A stretch of DNA of 64,000 bases from Hyphomicrobiales bacterium. Lineage in GTDB: Bacteria > Pseudomonadota > Alphaproteobacteria > Rhizobiales > Rhizobiaceae. Shown one piece after another: positions 18,801 through 25,883 of the stretch. The first letter of the stretch is position 1; each line of letters begins with the position of its first letter. The notes under the pieces are model-generated. The model was not told the DNA's origin. It saw only the letters and a list, made by a program, of their open reading frames with translations, and searched no databases. The position numbers and the translations under genes were made by a program. The stretch lies in contig UBJR01000019.1 in assembly GCA_900465675.1 (NCBI GenBank), forward strand, positions 62,001 to 126,000. Reading direction: 5' to 3'.

Positions 18801-21384
18801 GGGCGACGATATCGCTGGTGCGCGGAATGATGCCGTTGATCAGCGACAGCGTCGGGGCGACGAACAGGCAGAAGATCAGCAGGATCTGCCAGACGAGCGC
18901 ACCGAGCGGACCCATGAAATACCAGCCGAGCACGGACGCGAAGAACCAGGCGATCGGGGTCAGCGAGCGGCGCAGGTTGTCGAACATCTTCCAGCGGCCG
19001 AGCGCGGTGACGCCGTATTTCGGATTGAACATGTAAGGCAGGAGCTGCCAGTCGCCACGCGCCCAGCGATGCTGGCGCGAGGTTTCGACTTCGTAGCGGA
19101 TCGGGAAGTCTTCGACGAGCTCCAGATCGGTGACGAGCGCACAGCGCGCCATGGAGCCTTCGAGAAGGTCATGGCTGAGAACCGAGTTCTCGTCGATGCG
19201 ACCCTTCAGCGACGCCTCGAAGGCATCGACATGATAGAGGCCCTTGCCGGTAAACGTGCCTTCGCCGGCCAGATCCTGATAGACGTCGGAGACGGTGAAG
19301 ACATAAGGGTCGAGACCGCGGTTGATCGAGAACACGCGCTGGAAGACCGAGGCATCCTTGCCGGTCGTCAGCGACGGGGTGACGCGCGGCTGCAGAACGC
19401 CATAGCCGCTTTCGACGCGGCCGGTCTTCGGGTTGAGCACCGGGCGGTTGATCGGATGATAGAGCTTGCCGACGAGCTTCGTCACCGCATCGCGCATCAG
19501 GCGCGTGTCGGCATCGAGCGTCATCACATACTGGACATTCTCCGGCACGATGTTGGCGCCCGGCAGATACGTGGTGTCGGCATCGCCGCGCAGCAGCATG
19601 TTCAACTCATGCAGCTTGCCGCGCTTGCGCTCCCAGCCCATCCACGCGCCTTCAGAAGGATTATAGAGGCGGCGGCGGTGAAGCAGATAGAAGCGGGTCT
19701 TGCCATCGGACGCGTAGCGCGCCGAGAGGTTTGCGACCTCGCGGCGCGCATAATCCAGCACTTCGAGATCGTTGGCGGTTTCCTCGACCTGGCTGTCCGG
19801 CCAGTCGCTGAGCAGCGAATAGTAGATCTCACCGCGCGGGTTCGCGAGATAGTGAACCTCGAGATTGCGAACGAGCTCATCGACGCTATCGCGGTTGGAA
19901 ATCAGGCAGGGCACGACAACGAGCGTGCGCGCGTCCTCCGGAATGCCTTCCTTGAACTCGTAGCCAACGAGACGCGATGGCGTCACGAAGAATGACAGCA
20001 CGGTGTTGAAGAGCCCCGTCGCGCCTTCCGAAGCCGGCAGCGAGAACATGATCAGGAGAACGATGATCTCTGCAGGGCTCATGCCGGCATTCGCCATGAA
20101 CTTGCCGACAATCACCATCGCCAGGATCGTCAACAGAGCGACGGGTACGGCGATCGACAGCCAATTGAACTTGCGGACGGTGCGAACGAAATGCTGCACG
20201 AGCGTCGGGCGATAGTTCGCGCGCGCCTCGAACTTCGGGCGATGCATGCCCGCGAGGAAGCCGCCGACATTCGGCTCGTGCGGCTGCGGCTCATCGGAGG
20301 CCTTGGCTTCCTCGGTCATATCCAGCGCCAGCTGCGCCACTTCCATTTCGCTGAGCGGCGAACGCTTGGCGAGCTTTTCGATCTGCTTGCGATATTTGTT
20401 GCGCGAGCCGGAATCGAGAATGCCGTAGTCCGACTTGTCCCAGAGCAGCTGGTCGACATGGCTCACCTGCTCGACCCAGACCGACCATTCGGTGTCGTCG
20501 ATCTCGCGCAGACTGCGGATGATGTTGCCCATCGTCACGTTGCCGGATGACAGGCGGCTATGTTCCGCCATCGTCGCTTCTTCGGTATCGCGCCCGAGCG
20601 AGGCGAGACGGTCGTCGAGCCAGGCAATCGCCAGGCTCGACGATTGCGAGCCATCGCGCATGCGGTAGAGGAACTGCGTCGAGAACGTGTTGTCCTCGGC
20701 AAGCGTTTCCAGCGTCTTCAGATATTCGGCAGCCTTCGCCGGATCGGCCAGACGCACCAGCTCGTCGGCGGCCTCGTTGGCGCGGCGGCGCATCCGGCGG
20801 CTGCGTTCGACACGGCTCGAAATGCGGCGCAGGTTTTCAACGAGCACATAGCGGACCAGCGACGGAACAGCCCAGAGCTCACCAATCTTCAGCGTCTCGG
20901 TCTGCTGGAAGCCATCGACGAGCGCCGTCAGGCTTTCCTGCGAAACGGTGCTGTGCGTATGCGCCACGTAGAGCCAGGCGAGAACCAGCGTCCGCGGGAT
21001 CTGCGTGCCGCCAACATTGACGGTTGGCAATTCGCGATAGAAGCGGCGCGGAAAGTCGCGGCGGACTTCCTGGATCGCCTCTTCGACGATGTAGTGATTG
21101 TCGAGCAGCCACTCCGCGGCAGGCGTAATTGTCTCGCCCGATTCCACATCTGCGGCGGTCGTGCGATAGACGCGCAGGATCTCCTTTTCGTTCTCCTTGT
21201 GCCGCGCGAAGAAATCGAAAGGCGCAAAGGCGGGAAGCGATTCCGCCCCGCTGCGGGCGACCATTTCGCCCATCGCCTTGATGTCTTCGATGGAGAGGTA
21301 TGTCGAACGGATCGAGTCGTTATGATCGATCTGCTTCGTTTCGGAATCGCGCGACGGGGTCGGAGACGGATTGGAAATTGACAT
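12859..21384 (-). CDS. ndvB: cyclic beta-1,2-glucan synthase NdvB/ChvB
   Basis: This 2841-residue multidomain membrane enzyme makes cyclic beta-1,2-glucan from UDP-glucose: protein-linked initiation and elongation, then length control and cyclisation. S. meliloti NdvB is of almost the same length. Several hydrophobic helices occur from about residue 410. The GT84 glycosyltransferase region follows, with L-D-A-D-T-R-L near 620 and Q-H-R-W-A-R-G-D-W near 773, then more helices near 820-960. The long C-terminal half holds glucan-binding and GH94 phosphorylase-like domains, with G-G-D-W-N-D-G-M-N near 2533. The ATG at 21384 begins a polar N-terminus; no strong Shine-Dalgarno precedes it, so the start could shift slightly. 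No frameshift is seen. Together with ndvA and the opgC-like gene it forms a synthesis, export and modification cluster. Confidence 0.97.
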   Translation of the reverse strand: MSISNPSPTPSRDSETKQIDHNDSIRSTYLSIEDIKAMGEMVARSGAESLPAFAPFDFFARHKENEKEILRVYRTTAADVESGETITPAAEWLLDNHYIVEEAIQEVRRDFPRRFYRELPTVNVGGTQIPRTLVLAWLYVAHTHSTVSQESLTALVDGFQQTETLKIGELWAVPSLVRYVLVENLRRISSRVERSRRMRRRANEAADELVRLADPAKAAEYLKTLETLAEDNTFSTQFLYRMRDGSQSSSLAIAWLDDRLASLGRDTEEATMAEHSRLSSGNVTMGNIIRSLREIDDTEWSVWVEQVSHVDQLLWDKSDYGILDSGSRNKYRKQIEKLAKRSPLSEMEVAQLALDMTEEAKASDEPQPHEPNVGGFLAGMHRPKFEARANYRPTLVQHFVRTVRKFNWLSIAVPVALLTILAMVIVGKFMANAGMSPAEIIVLLIMFSLPASEGATGLFNTVLSFFVTPSRLVGYEFKEGIPEDARTLVVVPCLISNRDSVDELVRNLEVHYLANPRGEIYYSLLSDWPDSQVEETANDLEVLDYARREVANLSARYASDGKTRFYLLHRRRLYNPSEGAWMGWERKRGKLHELNMLLRGDADTTYLPGANIVPENVQYVMTLDADTRLMRDAVTKLVGKLYHPINRPVLNPKTGRVESGYGVLQPRVTPSLTTGKDASVFQRVFSINRGLDPYVFTVSDVYQDLAGEGTFTGKGLYHVDAFEASLKGRIDENSVLSHDLLEGSMARCALVTDLELVEDFPIRYEVETSRQHRWARGDWQLLPYMFNPKYGVTALGRWKMFDNLRRSLTPIAWFFASVLGWYFMGPLGALVWQILLIFCLFVAPTLSLINGIIPRTSDIVARAHLYTVWSDIRAANAQVALRIVFIADTACMMADAIGRSLYRLFFSHKLMLQWRTAASVQAGKQGTIASYYKAMWHAPVLALLALAFAALSGDKAFLVGIPFAVLWILSPLVAYYVSQSAETEDRLEVAESDSTELRKIARRTWRYFDTFTTAEQNHLPPDNVQETPHVIVATRTSPTNIGVYLLSVVSGRQFGWFSFEETIDRLEKTIATIDKMEKYRGHLFNWYHTDTLQTLGPRYVSAVDSGNLAGHLIAVSSACRNWAEAPSAHMQGNLDGVGDTAGILGEVLADLPDDRKTVRPLRRRLEERIIGFQNALAAVKREHEFASIRVINLAVLARDIQKLAANLDHEVKSSLSGELTRWAEQLVKVCEAHISDSTYDLSNIDPLRPRLIALRDKARDLAFSMDFSFLFRPERRLLSIGYRVESGELDQACYDLLASECRLTSLFGIAKGDLPTEHWYRLGRQVVPVGSRGALVSWSGSMFEYLMPPLVMQERGGGILNQTNNLVIVEQMNYGRKLGIPWGISEAAFNARDHNMNYQYTNFGVPTLGLKRGLGHNAVIAPYASILASQYDPKAALENLDRLRALGALGKYGYHDAVDFTPTRVPEGKKCAVVYNYYAHHHGMSIAAVANVAFNGHLRELFHSDPVIEAAELLLQEKAPRDIPVMSGKHESDTPASIQDDLLRPELRKIADPLSRDRELVFLSNGHYSMMLTATGAGYARWNGQSVTRWKPDPTEDRWGSFIFLRDTVTNEWWSATAEPKSVEGEKVNVLFADEKAEFTKVVGDLTSEVECIVATEHDADGRRLTLLNMGSEDRFIEVTSYMEPVLTSDDTDNAHPAFARMFVKTDFGKRGDVIRAERNKRDPNEANMSIAHLIVDSAGPQRQTEFETDRRKFLGRGRSLSDAAAFDPGATLSGTDGFTLDPILSLRRTVRVPAGKKVSVIFWTIAAPSRDEVDKAVERYRHADAFQHELVQAWTRTQVQMRHVGVTSQQAAAFQHLGRYLVYPDMDLRADAAAVQAGMASQSSLWPLAISGDFPIFMLRINDDLDLDIVREALLTQEYLRSRGVTADLVIMNERASSYAQDMQHAVDQMCENVRRMGQADGLRQHIFAVRKDLMEETTYHALLAAARVTFHAKNGKVIDQINRAIALTSPSKEEQEEMQKAAERAKAAAPKRIAPVIKPRPVAADIEEQGDLDFWNGFGGFARDGREYVVRLAGGTATPQPWINVISNDKFGFHVSAEGAGFTWSVNSRDYQLTSWSNDAVVNRSGEAIYVADLDNNAILTPYAGLSQRADARFETRHGLGYSVFSSEQNDIAMEVTQTVHREKPVKMQRVRLRNNGSGARKLRLYGYVEWVLGNNPQRTTPFILSSADEETGALFAANQYSIDFSKRVSFFAASEKPSSFATSRREFIGKAGTIQSPQALKPSVPLSGAKELDGDPAAVLAIDITLSPGESRDVTFFLGDTGSKDEAAALVKDIRSASIDDAVQANRDFWQGFTGKVQISTPDQGMNNLINAWLPYQSLGCRIMARSAFYQASGAFGFRDQLQDTLAFVLQDPSLARNQIVNAASRQFREGDVQHWWLPGTGAGVRTLISDDVVWLAYGIHHYCSVTGDKSVLDEELPFLEGPALLEGQHDSFYKPEISEDKASIYEHAALALDLAIKRTGSNGMPLILGGDWNDGMNRVGIHGQGTSVWLGWFLAGALRSFTPYAQERGDTTRVERWTKHLGELKAALESAGWDGGYYRRGTFDDGSLLGSKESLECQIDSIAQSWSVLSGEGDPEHAKTAMDAVLNRLVDRDTRIIRLFTPPFATSAKDPGYIKAYPPGVRENGGQYTHAATWVVMALAEMNRGDDAFACFELLNPITHSRDKGSAEHYRVEPYTIAADVYGEGALKGRGGWTWYTGSAGWLYRAAVEGILGIRLKDGRLFVRPALPSTWDGFSAEVEHSGVKYRISVSKSSQPGGYSVVINGNDIANPSEGYPVG

Positions 21385-21652
21385 GGGTTCGGTTCTGGAT
21401 CCAAACAAAGTTATGGTAATTTTGGCTAGCCTTTTGCACCGGCAAATATGACTGCCGCATGAACGGCAGAGCACTGTTGCTCAAAGATACTATGGCAGCC
21501 GATTTTTAGATGCGAAACGGTTTAAGCCCTGCTTTATCGCACAGCTATGACCATGATGGCAGTGCTTCTTGTCCCTCCCGCAAAGCCATTTCCTCAAAGT
21601 TGGACACTAAGCGGATAATTCAAGTCAAGAGCGAAGAATTGGCACTGGAGAC
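21385..21652. other. ndvB upstream region, no gene seen
   Basis: The stretch upstream of ndvB must hold its promoter. It contains AT-rich patches but no open frame with a ribosome-binding site, repeat or known operator that I can recognise. Confidence 0.5.
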
Positions 21653-21654
21653 AT

Positions 21655-21688
21655 GAAAAATCCGGCGCCGCTCCGGCACCGGATTTTC
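21655..21688 (-). terminator. terminator after the DUF1328 gene
   Basis: AAAATCCGG...CCGGATTTT forms a stem with a second inner GCCG/CGGC stem. On the minus strand it ends in a T-run and lies 28 bases beyond the DUF1328 stop codon. Confidence 0.8.
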
Positions 21689-21715
21689 ATCATCGCAACG
21701 ATGCTTTCAGCGCCG

Positions 21716-21877
21716 TCAGCGCCGCATCAGACGCATGAAAAGCGAGACGACGAACAGTACCAGGAACAGGAAGAACAGAACCTGAGCGATCGAGGCCGAC
21801 GCGCCGGCAATACCACCGAAACCGAGAAGGCCGGCGATCAGGGCGACGACGAGAAATACCAGAGCGTAATAAAGCAT
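21716..21877 (-). CDS. DUF1328-family small membrane protein
   Basis: The product is a 53-residue, almost wholly hydrophobic protein with two predicted membrane helices around a G-F-G-G-I-A-G-A-S turn, the hallmark of DUF1328 proteins. Such proteins are widespread in proteobacteria, often near stress genes, and have no established function. The ATG at 21877 is preferred because AGGAGA lies 7 bases upstream; an ATG two codons earlier overlaps that site. The neighbour upstream is dps with its own terminator, so this gene is probably transcribed separately. Confidence 0.85.
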   Translation of the reverse strand: MLYYALVFLVVALIAGLLGFGGIAGASASIAQVLFFLFLVLFVVSLFMRLMRR

Positions 21878-21972
21878 GCCCATCTCCTTGTTTGCTGACA
21901 TATAAACGAAGATCTGTGACCATGGTTCCGCGAGATTGAGAAAATCTTTCGATATCAATGAATTATAAAGAA

Positions 21973-21999
21973 AGGGCGCATGGACATAGCATGCGCCCT
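21973..21999 (-). terminator. terminator after dps
   Basis: A 10-bp perfect stem, AGGGCGCATG with its complement and a 7-base loop, is followed on the minus strand by TTTCTTT. It lies 32 bases past the dps stop codon. Confidence 0.8.
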
Positions 22000-22031
22000 C
22001 GCGGCGGCGGTAAGGCGCAAAGCGCCCACGC

Positions 22032-22541
22032 CTACTTTGCAATGATGGCTTTCAGCATCCAGAGCGCCTTCTCGTGAAACGTCAGGCGGTCGGTCAGCAT
22101 GTCGGTGGTGACAAGATCCTTGTTGTCGTCGGCAGCGGTGCCGGCTTCGCGCATCGCCCTGCAGGCCGCCTCATGATCTGCGATCAGGTCGCGCACCATG
22201 TCTTCGGCCGTCAGCTGGCTGAAGTCGCCATTATCAGGCGCGAATTTCGCAGCGTCTCCGACGCGGGCCGGCGCCAGGTGACCAAGGGCTCGAATACGCT
22301 CGGCGATGATATCGGTCGCCTTGAAAAGCGTGTTGTAGTGCTCTTCGGTCAGCTCGTGCAGCGGCTTGAACAGCGGGCCGACGACATTCCAGTGATAGAT
22401 GTGGCTCTTGATCACCAGATGATAGGTGTTCGCCAAGATCGCCGACAGGCTCTTTGCCATGTCGGCGCAATATTTGTCGGTCAGTCCGGTTTTCACCGAG
22501 ACGTCACGCGATTTCGGTTTCAGTACGGCTGTATTTGCCAT
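22032..22541 (-). CDS. dps: Dps-family ferritin-like DNA protection protein
   Basis: The product is a 169-residue ferritin-like protein that forms a dodecameric shell storing iron oxidised by peroxide and shielding DNA in starved or oxidatively stressed cells. The inter-subunit ferroxidase residues can be read: H-W at 50-51, a second histidine near 62, and the D-I-I-A-E-R-I segment with Asp77 and Glu81. A lysine-containing polar N-terminal tail precedes the helical bundle. The ATG at 22541 has TTGAGGACG directly upstream. The neighbours are small membrane or stress-type genes, each set off by its own hairpin. Confidence 0.92.
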   Translation of the reverse strand: MANTAVLKPKSRDVSVKTGLTDKYCADMAKSLSAILANTYHLVIKSHIYHWNVVGPLFKPLHELTEEHYNTLFKATDIIAERIRALGHLAPARVGDAAKFAPDNGDFSQLTAEDMVRDLIADHEAACRAMREAGTAADDNKDLVTTDMLTDRLTFHEKALWMLKAIIAK

Positions 22542-22697
22542 CGTCCTCAACTCCTGACTGGGAACGCCAGACAGCGTGGAACGGCAGGAGAAGGATAATG
22601 ACCGGGTTCCGGTACACTATGCCTTTTACGTCCATTCCCGGCACGCTGAATGCGTAAGCAGAGAATGCCGCGGATGGCACATTGTTCCGAAGGAATG

Positions 22698-22718
22698 GCA
22701 CCGGCAGAGCGCCGGTGC
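22698..22718 (-). terminator. hairpin after the 54-residue protein gene
   Basis: GCACCGGC and its complement are separated by five bases, starting just after the stop codon at 22724. There is no strong U-run, so terminator function is tentative. Confidence 0.45.
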
Positions 22719-22723
22719 GAAGA

Positions 22724-22888
22724 TCAGCCGATCAGGCCGAATACGAACGCAGCGACGAATGCGAAAGCTGCGGTCAGCAGCACGGCGTGAACGCCAAGCT
22801 GCAGCTTGCCGCGCACGGAGAGCGGCTTCTTTGCCGGCACGGAACCATAATGGTTCGCGTGAGTATGCGATATACCCAGGTCTGCCAT
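22724..22888 (-). CDS. small single-pass membrane protein, unknown function
   Basis: The product is a 54-residue protein not assigned to a named family. A polar N-terminus rich in His, Asn and Ser (residues 1-20) and a lysine-containing linker are followed by one hydrophobic helix (about residues 31-53, V-L-L-T-A-A-F-A-F-V-A-A-F-V-F-G) at the C-terminus. An ideal GGAGG lies 6 bases before the ATG at 22888. It sits between dps and another short gene on the same strand. It has the look of the short membrane proteins common in rhizobia, but I cannot name a function. Confidence 0.65.
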   Translation of the reverse strand: MADLGISHTHANHYGSVPAKKPLSVRGKLQLGVHAVLLTAAFAFVAAFVFGLIG

Positions 22889-23024
22889 GTGTTGCCTCCG
22901 TCTGTTCTCTTTGGTGCGGCTTTGTGCCTGCACCTTTATTCTTATATTCTCTATCAGGTAGGTAGAGATAAAATTCCTTCCAGAGGCAACCGGGTAGAAA
23001 ATCCAACCGGCACTGGAAGAAAGC

Positions 23025-23213
23025 TCAGCAGAGAGTACGCCAGGCCCAGATCAACGACCGTTCGATCGCATTTTCCTCCCGCTGCGCGGCAGCGGAGACA
23101 TCGATGAAGCGGCGGTCCTTTTCGGCAGGAATAGAAACGACTGGCTGCTCGCTCCGCTCGGCCTTCACCGGCGGCTCGAGATATCCCATGGTCATGCCAC
23201 CGAGAAAGAACAT
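23025..23213 (-). CDS. small protein, unknown function
   Basis: This is a 62-residue open frame with GGAGG 6 bases before the ATG at 23213; longer in-frame starts overlap that site. The N-terminus is short and hydrophobic (M-F-F-L-G-G-M-T-M-G-Y), the middle is charged, and the C-terminal third (E-R-S-L-I-W-A-W-R-T-L) looks like an amphipathic helix. No family is recognised. The clear ribosome-binding site and the position in a run of small stress-region genes are the main support. Confidence 0.5.
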   Translation of the reverse strand: MFFLGGMTMGYLEPPVKAERSEQPVVSIPAEKDRRFIDVSAAAQREENAIERSLIWAWRTLC

Positions 23214-23371
23214 CCTTACCTCCATGATCACGAAAACTAACAATCGTTAACGGGATCATGACAGATGAAACGGGCCTGTCAATAGTCTAGTCGAATGGTC
23301 GTCTTTAACGCTACGTTAACCTTAACCGCGCGCATGGAGCAGCCTTTTCAAGCACTTGAAAAACCTGCATT

Positions 23372-24121
23372 TCAACTTTTGACGAAGCCTTTGCTCGCGA
23401 TCATCAGATTGCGGGTGTATTCTTCCTGGACATCGGCGCGGGCAAGCTCAGCCGAGCTCAAGCGCTCGACGACCGCGCCATTGCGCATCACCGCGAGCTG
23501 CTCGCACATATGGGTGACGACGCCGAGATCGTGGCTGACCATCACGAAAGTCAGCTTTCGATCGCGCCGGATTTGCTCCAGCAGGTTCAGCACTTCGGCC
23601 TGAACGGAGGCATCGAGTGCCGAGGTCGGCTCATCGAGCAACAGCACCGACGGCTCGACGATCAGCGCGCGGGCAATCGCCACGCGCTGGCGCTGGCCGC
23701 CGGAAAGCTGATGCGGATAGCGGAAACGGAAACCATTTCCGAGACCGACTTCGTCAAGCGCGCGGGCAATACGCGTTTCACCATCGCCGATGCCGTGGAT
23801 CGCCAGAGGTTCGAGCAGCAGACGGTCAATCGTCTGGCGGGGATGAAGCGAGCCATAGGGGTCCTGAAACACCATCTGGACGCTGCGATAGAAGGCCTTG
23901 CTGCGCTTGGCGCCCTGCAGCGCCTCGCCATGAATGCGGATCGTGCCGGAGCTGACGGGCGCAAGCCCCGCGACGGCTCGCAGCAGCGTCGACTTCCCCG
24001 ACCCGGACTCGCCAACGAGCCCGAAGGACTCGCCCGTTCCGACTTCGATGCTCACATCCTTCAAGGCGTGGAAATCGTCGTAGATGACGCCGAGTTTTTC
24101 GACAGAGAGTGCTGCGCTCAT
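23372..24121 (-). CDS. dipeptide/oligopeptide ABC transporter ATP-binding protein (DppF type)
   Basis: This 249-residue ATPase is the last gene of a six-gene peptide-uptake operon. It has Walker A G-E-S-G-S-G-K-S-T near residue 36, a Q-loop (M-V-F-Q-D-P-Y-G-S-L-H-P) typical of OppF/DppF proteins, L-S-G-G-Q-R-Q-R, and L-L-D-E-P-T-S-A-L-D. The ATG at 24121 overlaps the stop of the preceding ATPase gene (ATGA), which fixes the start. It lacks the long C-terminal oligopeptide/iron-sulphur extension of some OppF proteins. Confidence 0.92.
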   Translation of the reverse strand: MSAALSVEKLGVIYDDFHALKDVSIEVGTGESFGLVGESGSGKSTLLRAVAGLAPVSSGTIRIHGEALQGAKRSKAFYRSVQMVFQDPYGSLHPRQTIDRLLLEPLAIHGIGDGETRIARALDEVGLGNGFRFRYPHQLSGGQRQRVAIARALIVEPSVLLLDEPTSALDASVQAEVLNLLEQIRRDRKLTFVMVSHDLGVVTHMCEQLAVMRNGAVVERLSSAELARADVQEEYTRNLMIASKGFVKS

Positions 24122-24951
24122 GCGGCCCACTCCGGCTTGCGGTCAAGAACCGGCAGCGGATGACGGCTCTGGCCAATCTCCGGCATGCAGTTCAGCAGGC
24201 CCTGTGTATAGGGATGCTGGGCATTCTTCAGGTCGGATGCCTTCAATTCCTCGACAATCCTGCCCGCATACATGACGATGACACGGTCACAGAAGGACGA
24301 GACGAGGCGCAGATCGTGCGATACGAAGATCAGGCCCATGCCGCGTTCGGAAACGAGCTTGTCCATGATCTTCAGCACATCGAGCTGAACGGTCACGTCG
24401 AGCGCCGATGTCGGCTCGTCGGCAATCAACAGCTCCGGCCCGGCGATCAGCATCATGGCGATCATCGCCCGCTGCCCCATGCCGCCGGAAACTTCGTGCG
24501 GATAGAGATCGAAGACCCGCTTGGGATCGCGGATCTGCACCGCCTCTAGCATGGCAAGCGCCCGTTCCTTGGCCTCCGCCCGACCGACCTTTTCATGGGT
24601 CTTCAGCGTCTCGCAGATCTGCCGGCCGATCGACATGACCGGATCCAGCGAATATTTCGGATCTTGCAGCACCATGGCGATCCGCTTGCCGCGCAGAAGA
24701 CGCCGCTGCTTGGCGGAGGCGGACAGGAGATCGATGCCGTTGAAGTCGAGTTTGTCGGCGCTGACGACGGCGTGCTTCGGGGTGAGGCCCATGATGGCGC
24801 GGCCGGTCTGAGACTTGCCGGAGCCGGATTCACCGACGATACCGAGGCGTTCCTTGCCGAGCGTGAACGACACGCCACGCACCGCCTCGATCACGCCTGT
24901 GCGCGTCGGATAGCTGACGCGCAGGTTCTTGACGTCGAGAAGCTCGGTCAT
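24118..24951 (-). CDS. dipeptide/oligopeptide ABC transporter ATP-binding protein (DppD type)
   Basis: The product is a 277-residue ATPase that pairs with the DppF-type subunit at the inner membrane. Motifs include Walker A G-E-S-G-S-G-K-S-Q, in which the usual final Thr/Ser is Gln. The signature is degenerate: V-S-G-G-M-G-Q-R, as in other DppD proteins. Walker B is followed by A-D-E-P-T-S-A-L-D. The ATG at 24951 overlaps the stop of the permease gene upstream, and its own stop overlaps the next gene, so the ATPases and permeases are tightly coupled. Confidence 0.92.
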   Translation of the reverse strand: MTELLDVKNLRVSYPTRTGVIEAVRGVSFTLGKERLGIVGESGSGKSQTGRAIMGLTPKHAVVSADKLDFNGIDLLSASAKQRRLLRGKRIAMVLQDPKYSLDPVMSIGRQICETLKTHEKVGRAEAKERALAMLEAVQIRDPKRVFDLYPHEVSGGMGQRAMIAMMLIAGPELLIADEPTSALDVTVQLDVLKIMDKLVSERGMGLIFVSHDLRLVSSFCDRVIVMYAGRIVEELKASDLKNAQHPYTQGLLNCMPEIGQSRHPLPVLDRKPEWAA

Positions 24952-25883
24952 TGGCCGCTCTCCTTCGGATCGAGCGCATCGCGCAGTCCGTCGCCAAGCA
25001 GGTTGAAGCCGAGGCTGACGATCAGGATGGCAATGCCGGGCATGGCCGCCACCCACCATTGATCGAGAATGAAGCGGCGGCCCGAGGCGATCATCGCACC
25101 CCATTCCGGCAGCGGCGGCTGGGCGCCGAGGCCGAGAAAGCCGAGACCTGCCGCCGTCAGGATGATGCCCGCCATATCGAGCGTCACCCGGACGATCAGC
25201 GACGAGATGCAGAGCGGCATGACATGGCGGATGATGATCCTGATCGGTGAGGCGCCCATCAGCTTCACCGCAGAAATATAGTCCGACCGCCGCACCGTCA
25301 GCGTCTCGGCGCGGGCGATACGGGCGTAGGGCGGCCAGGAGGTGATGGCGATGGCGATGACCGCGTTCTGGATCCCCGGCCCCAAGGCCGCGACGAAGGC
25401 AAGTGCCAGCACCAGCTTTGGAAAGGCCAGAAAGATATCGGTGATCCGCATCAGGGTCGCATCGACCCAGCCGCCGGCATAGCCGGAGACGGTGCCGACG
25501 ATCAGCCCGATCGGCGCGGAGATGATGGCGACGAGAACGACGACGAAGAGCGTGAGCCGCGAGCCATAGATCAGACGCGAATAGATATCGCGGCCCTGAT
25601 CGTCGGTGCCGAGAAGATAGCCGGCAGTGCCCGGCGGCATCAGCCGCGCGTTCTTGAGATCACCGATGACAGGCGAATGCGTTGCCAGGAGATCGGCAAA
25701 GGCCGCGACGAACAGCAGCCCGATGATGATCACCAGACCGACGACGGCGAGCTTGTTGGCGGTGAACTGCCGCCAAGTGACATAGGCGCGCCCGAGACGC
25801 GCCTGCGTGCGTGATTGCGGCCGGTCGGAAAGCAGCCATTCGCGGCGGCTCATCGGAGGTGTCTGGCTGACCGGAACCGTCAT
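24948..25883 (-). CDS. dipeptide/oligopeptide ABC transporter permease (DppC type)
   Basis: The product is a 311-residue inner-membrane permease. The N-terminal ~35 residues are polar, followed by a first helix (L-A-V-V-G-L-V-I-I-I-G-L-L-F-V-A-A-F), the DppC/OppC-type periplasmic segment with L-L-G-T-D-D-Q-G-R-D-I-Y-S-R-L-I-Y-G-S-R, and four more helices. The coupling loop reads S-A-V-K-L-M-G-A-S. Both ends overlap the neighbouring genes by four bases. Substrate specificity lies in the binding protein rather than here. Confidence 0.92.
   Translation of the reverse strand: MTVPVSQTPPMSRREWLLSDRPQSRTQARLGRAYVTWRQFTANKLAVVGLVIIIGLLFVAAFADLLATHSPVIGDLKNARLMPPGTAGYLLGTDDQGRDIYSRLIYGSRLTLFVVVLVAIISAPIGLIVGTVSGYAGGWVDATLMRITDIFLAFPKLVLALAFVAALGPGIQNAVIAIAITSWPPYARIARAETLTVRRSDYISAVKLMGASPIRIIIRHVMPLCISSLIVRVTLDMAGIILTAAGLGFLGLGAQPPLPEWGAMIASGRRFILDQWWVAAMPGIAILIVSLGFNLLGDGLRDALDPKESGQ

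Noticed and set aside
22954..23259. 101-codon minus-strand frame overlapping the 62-residue gene
   Set aside because: It lacks a ribosome-binding site and competes with the frame that has GGAGG correctly spaced.
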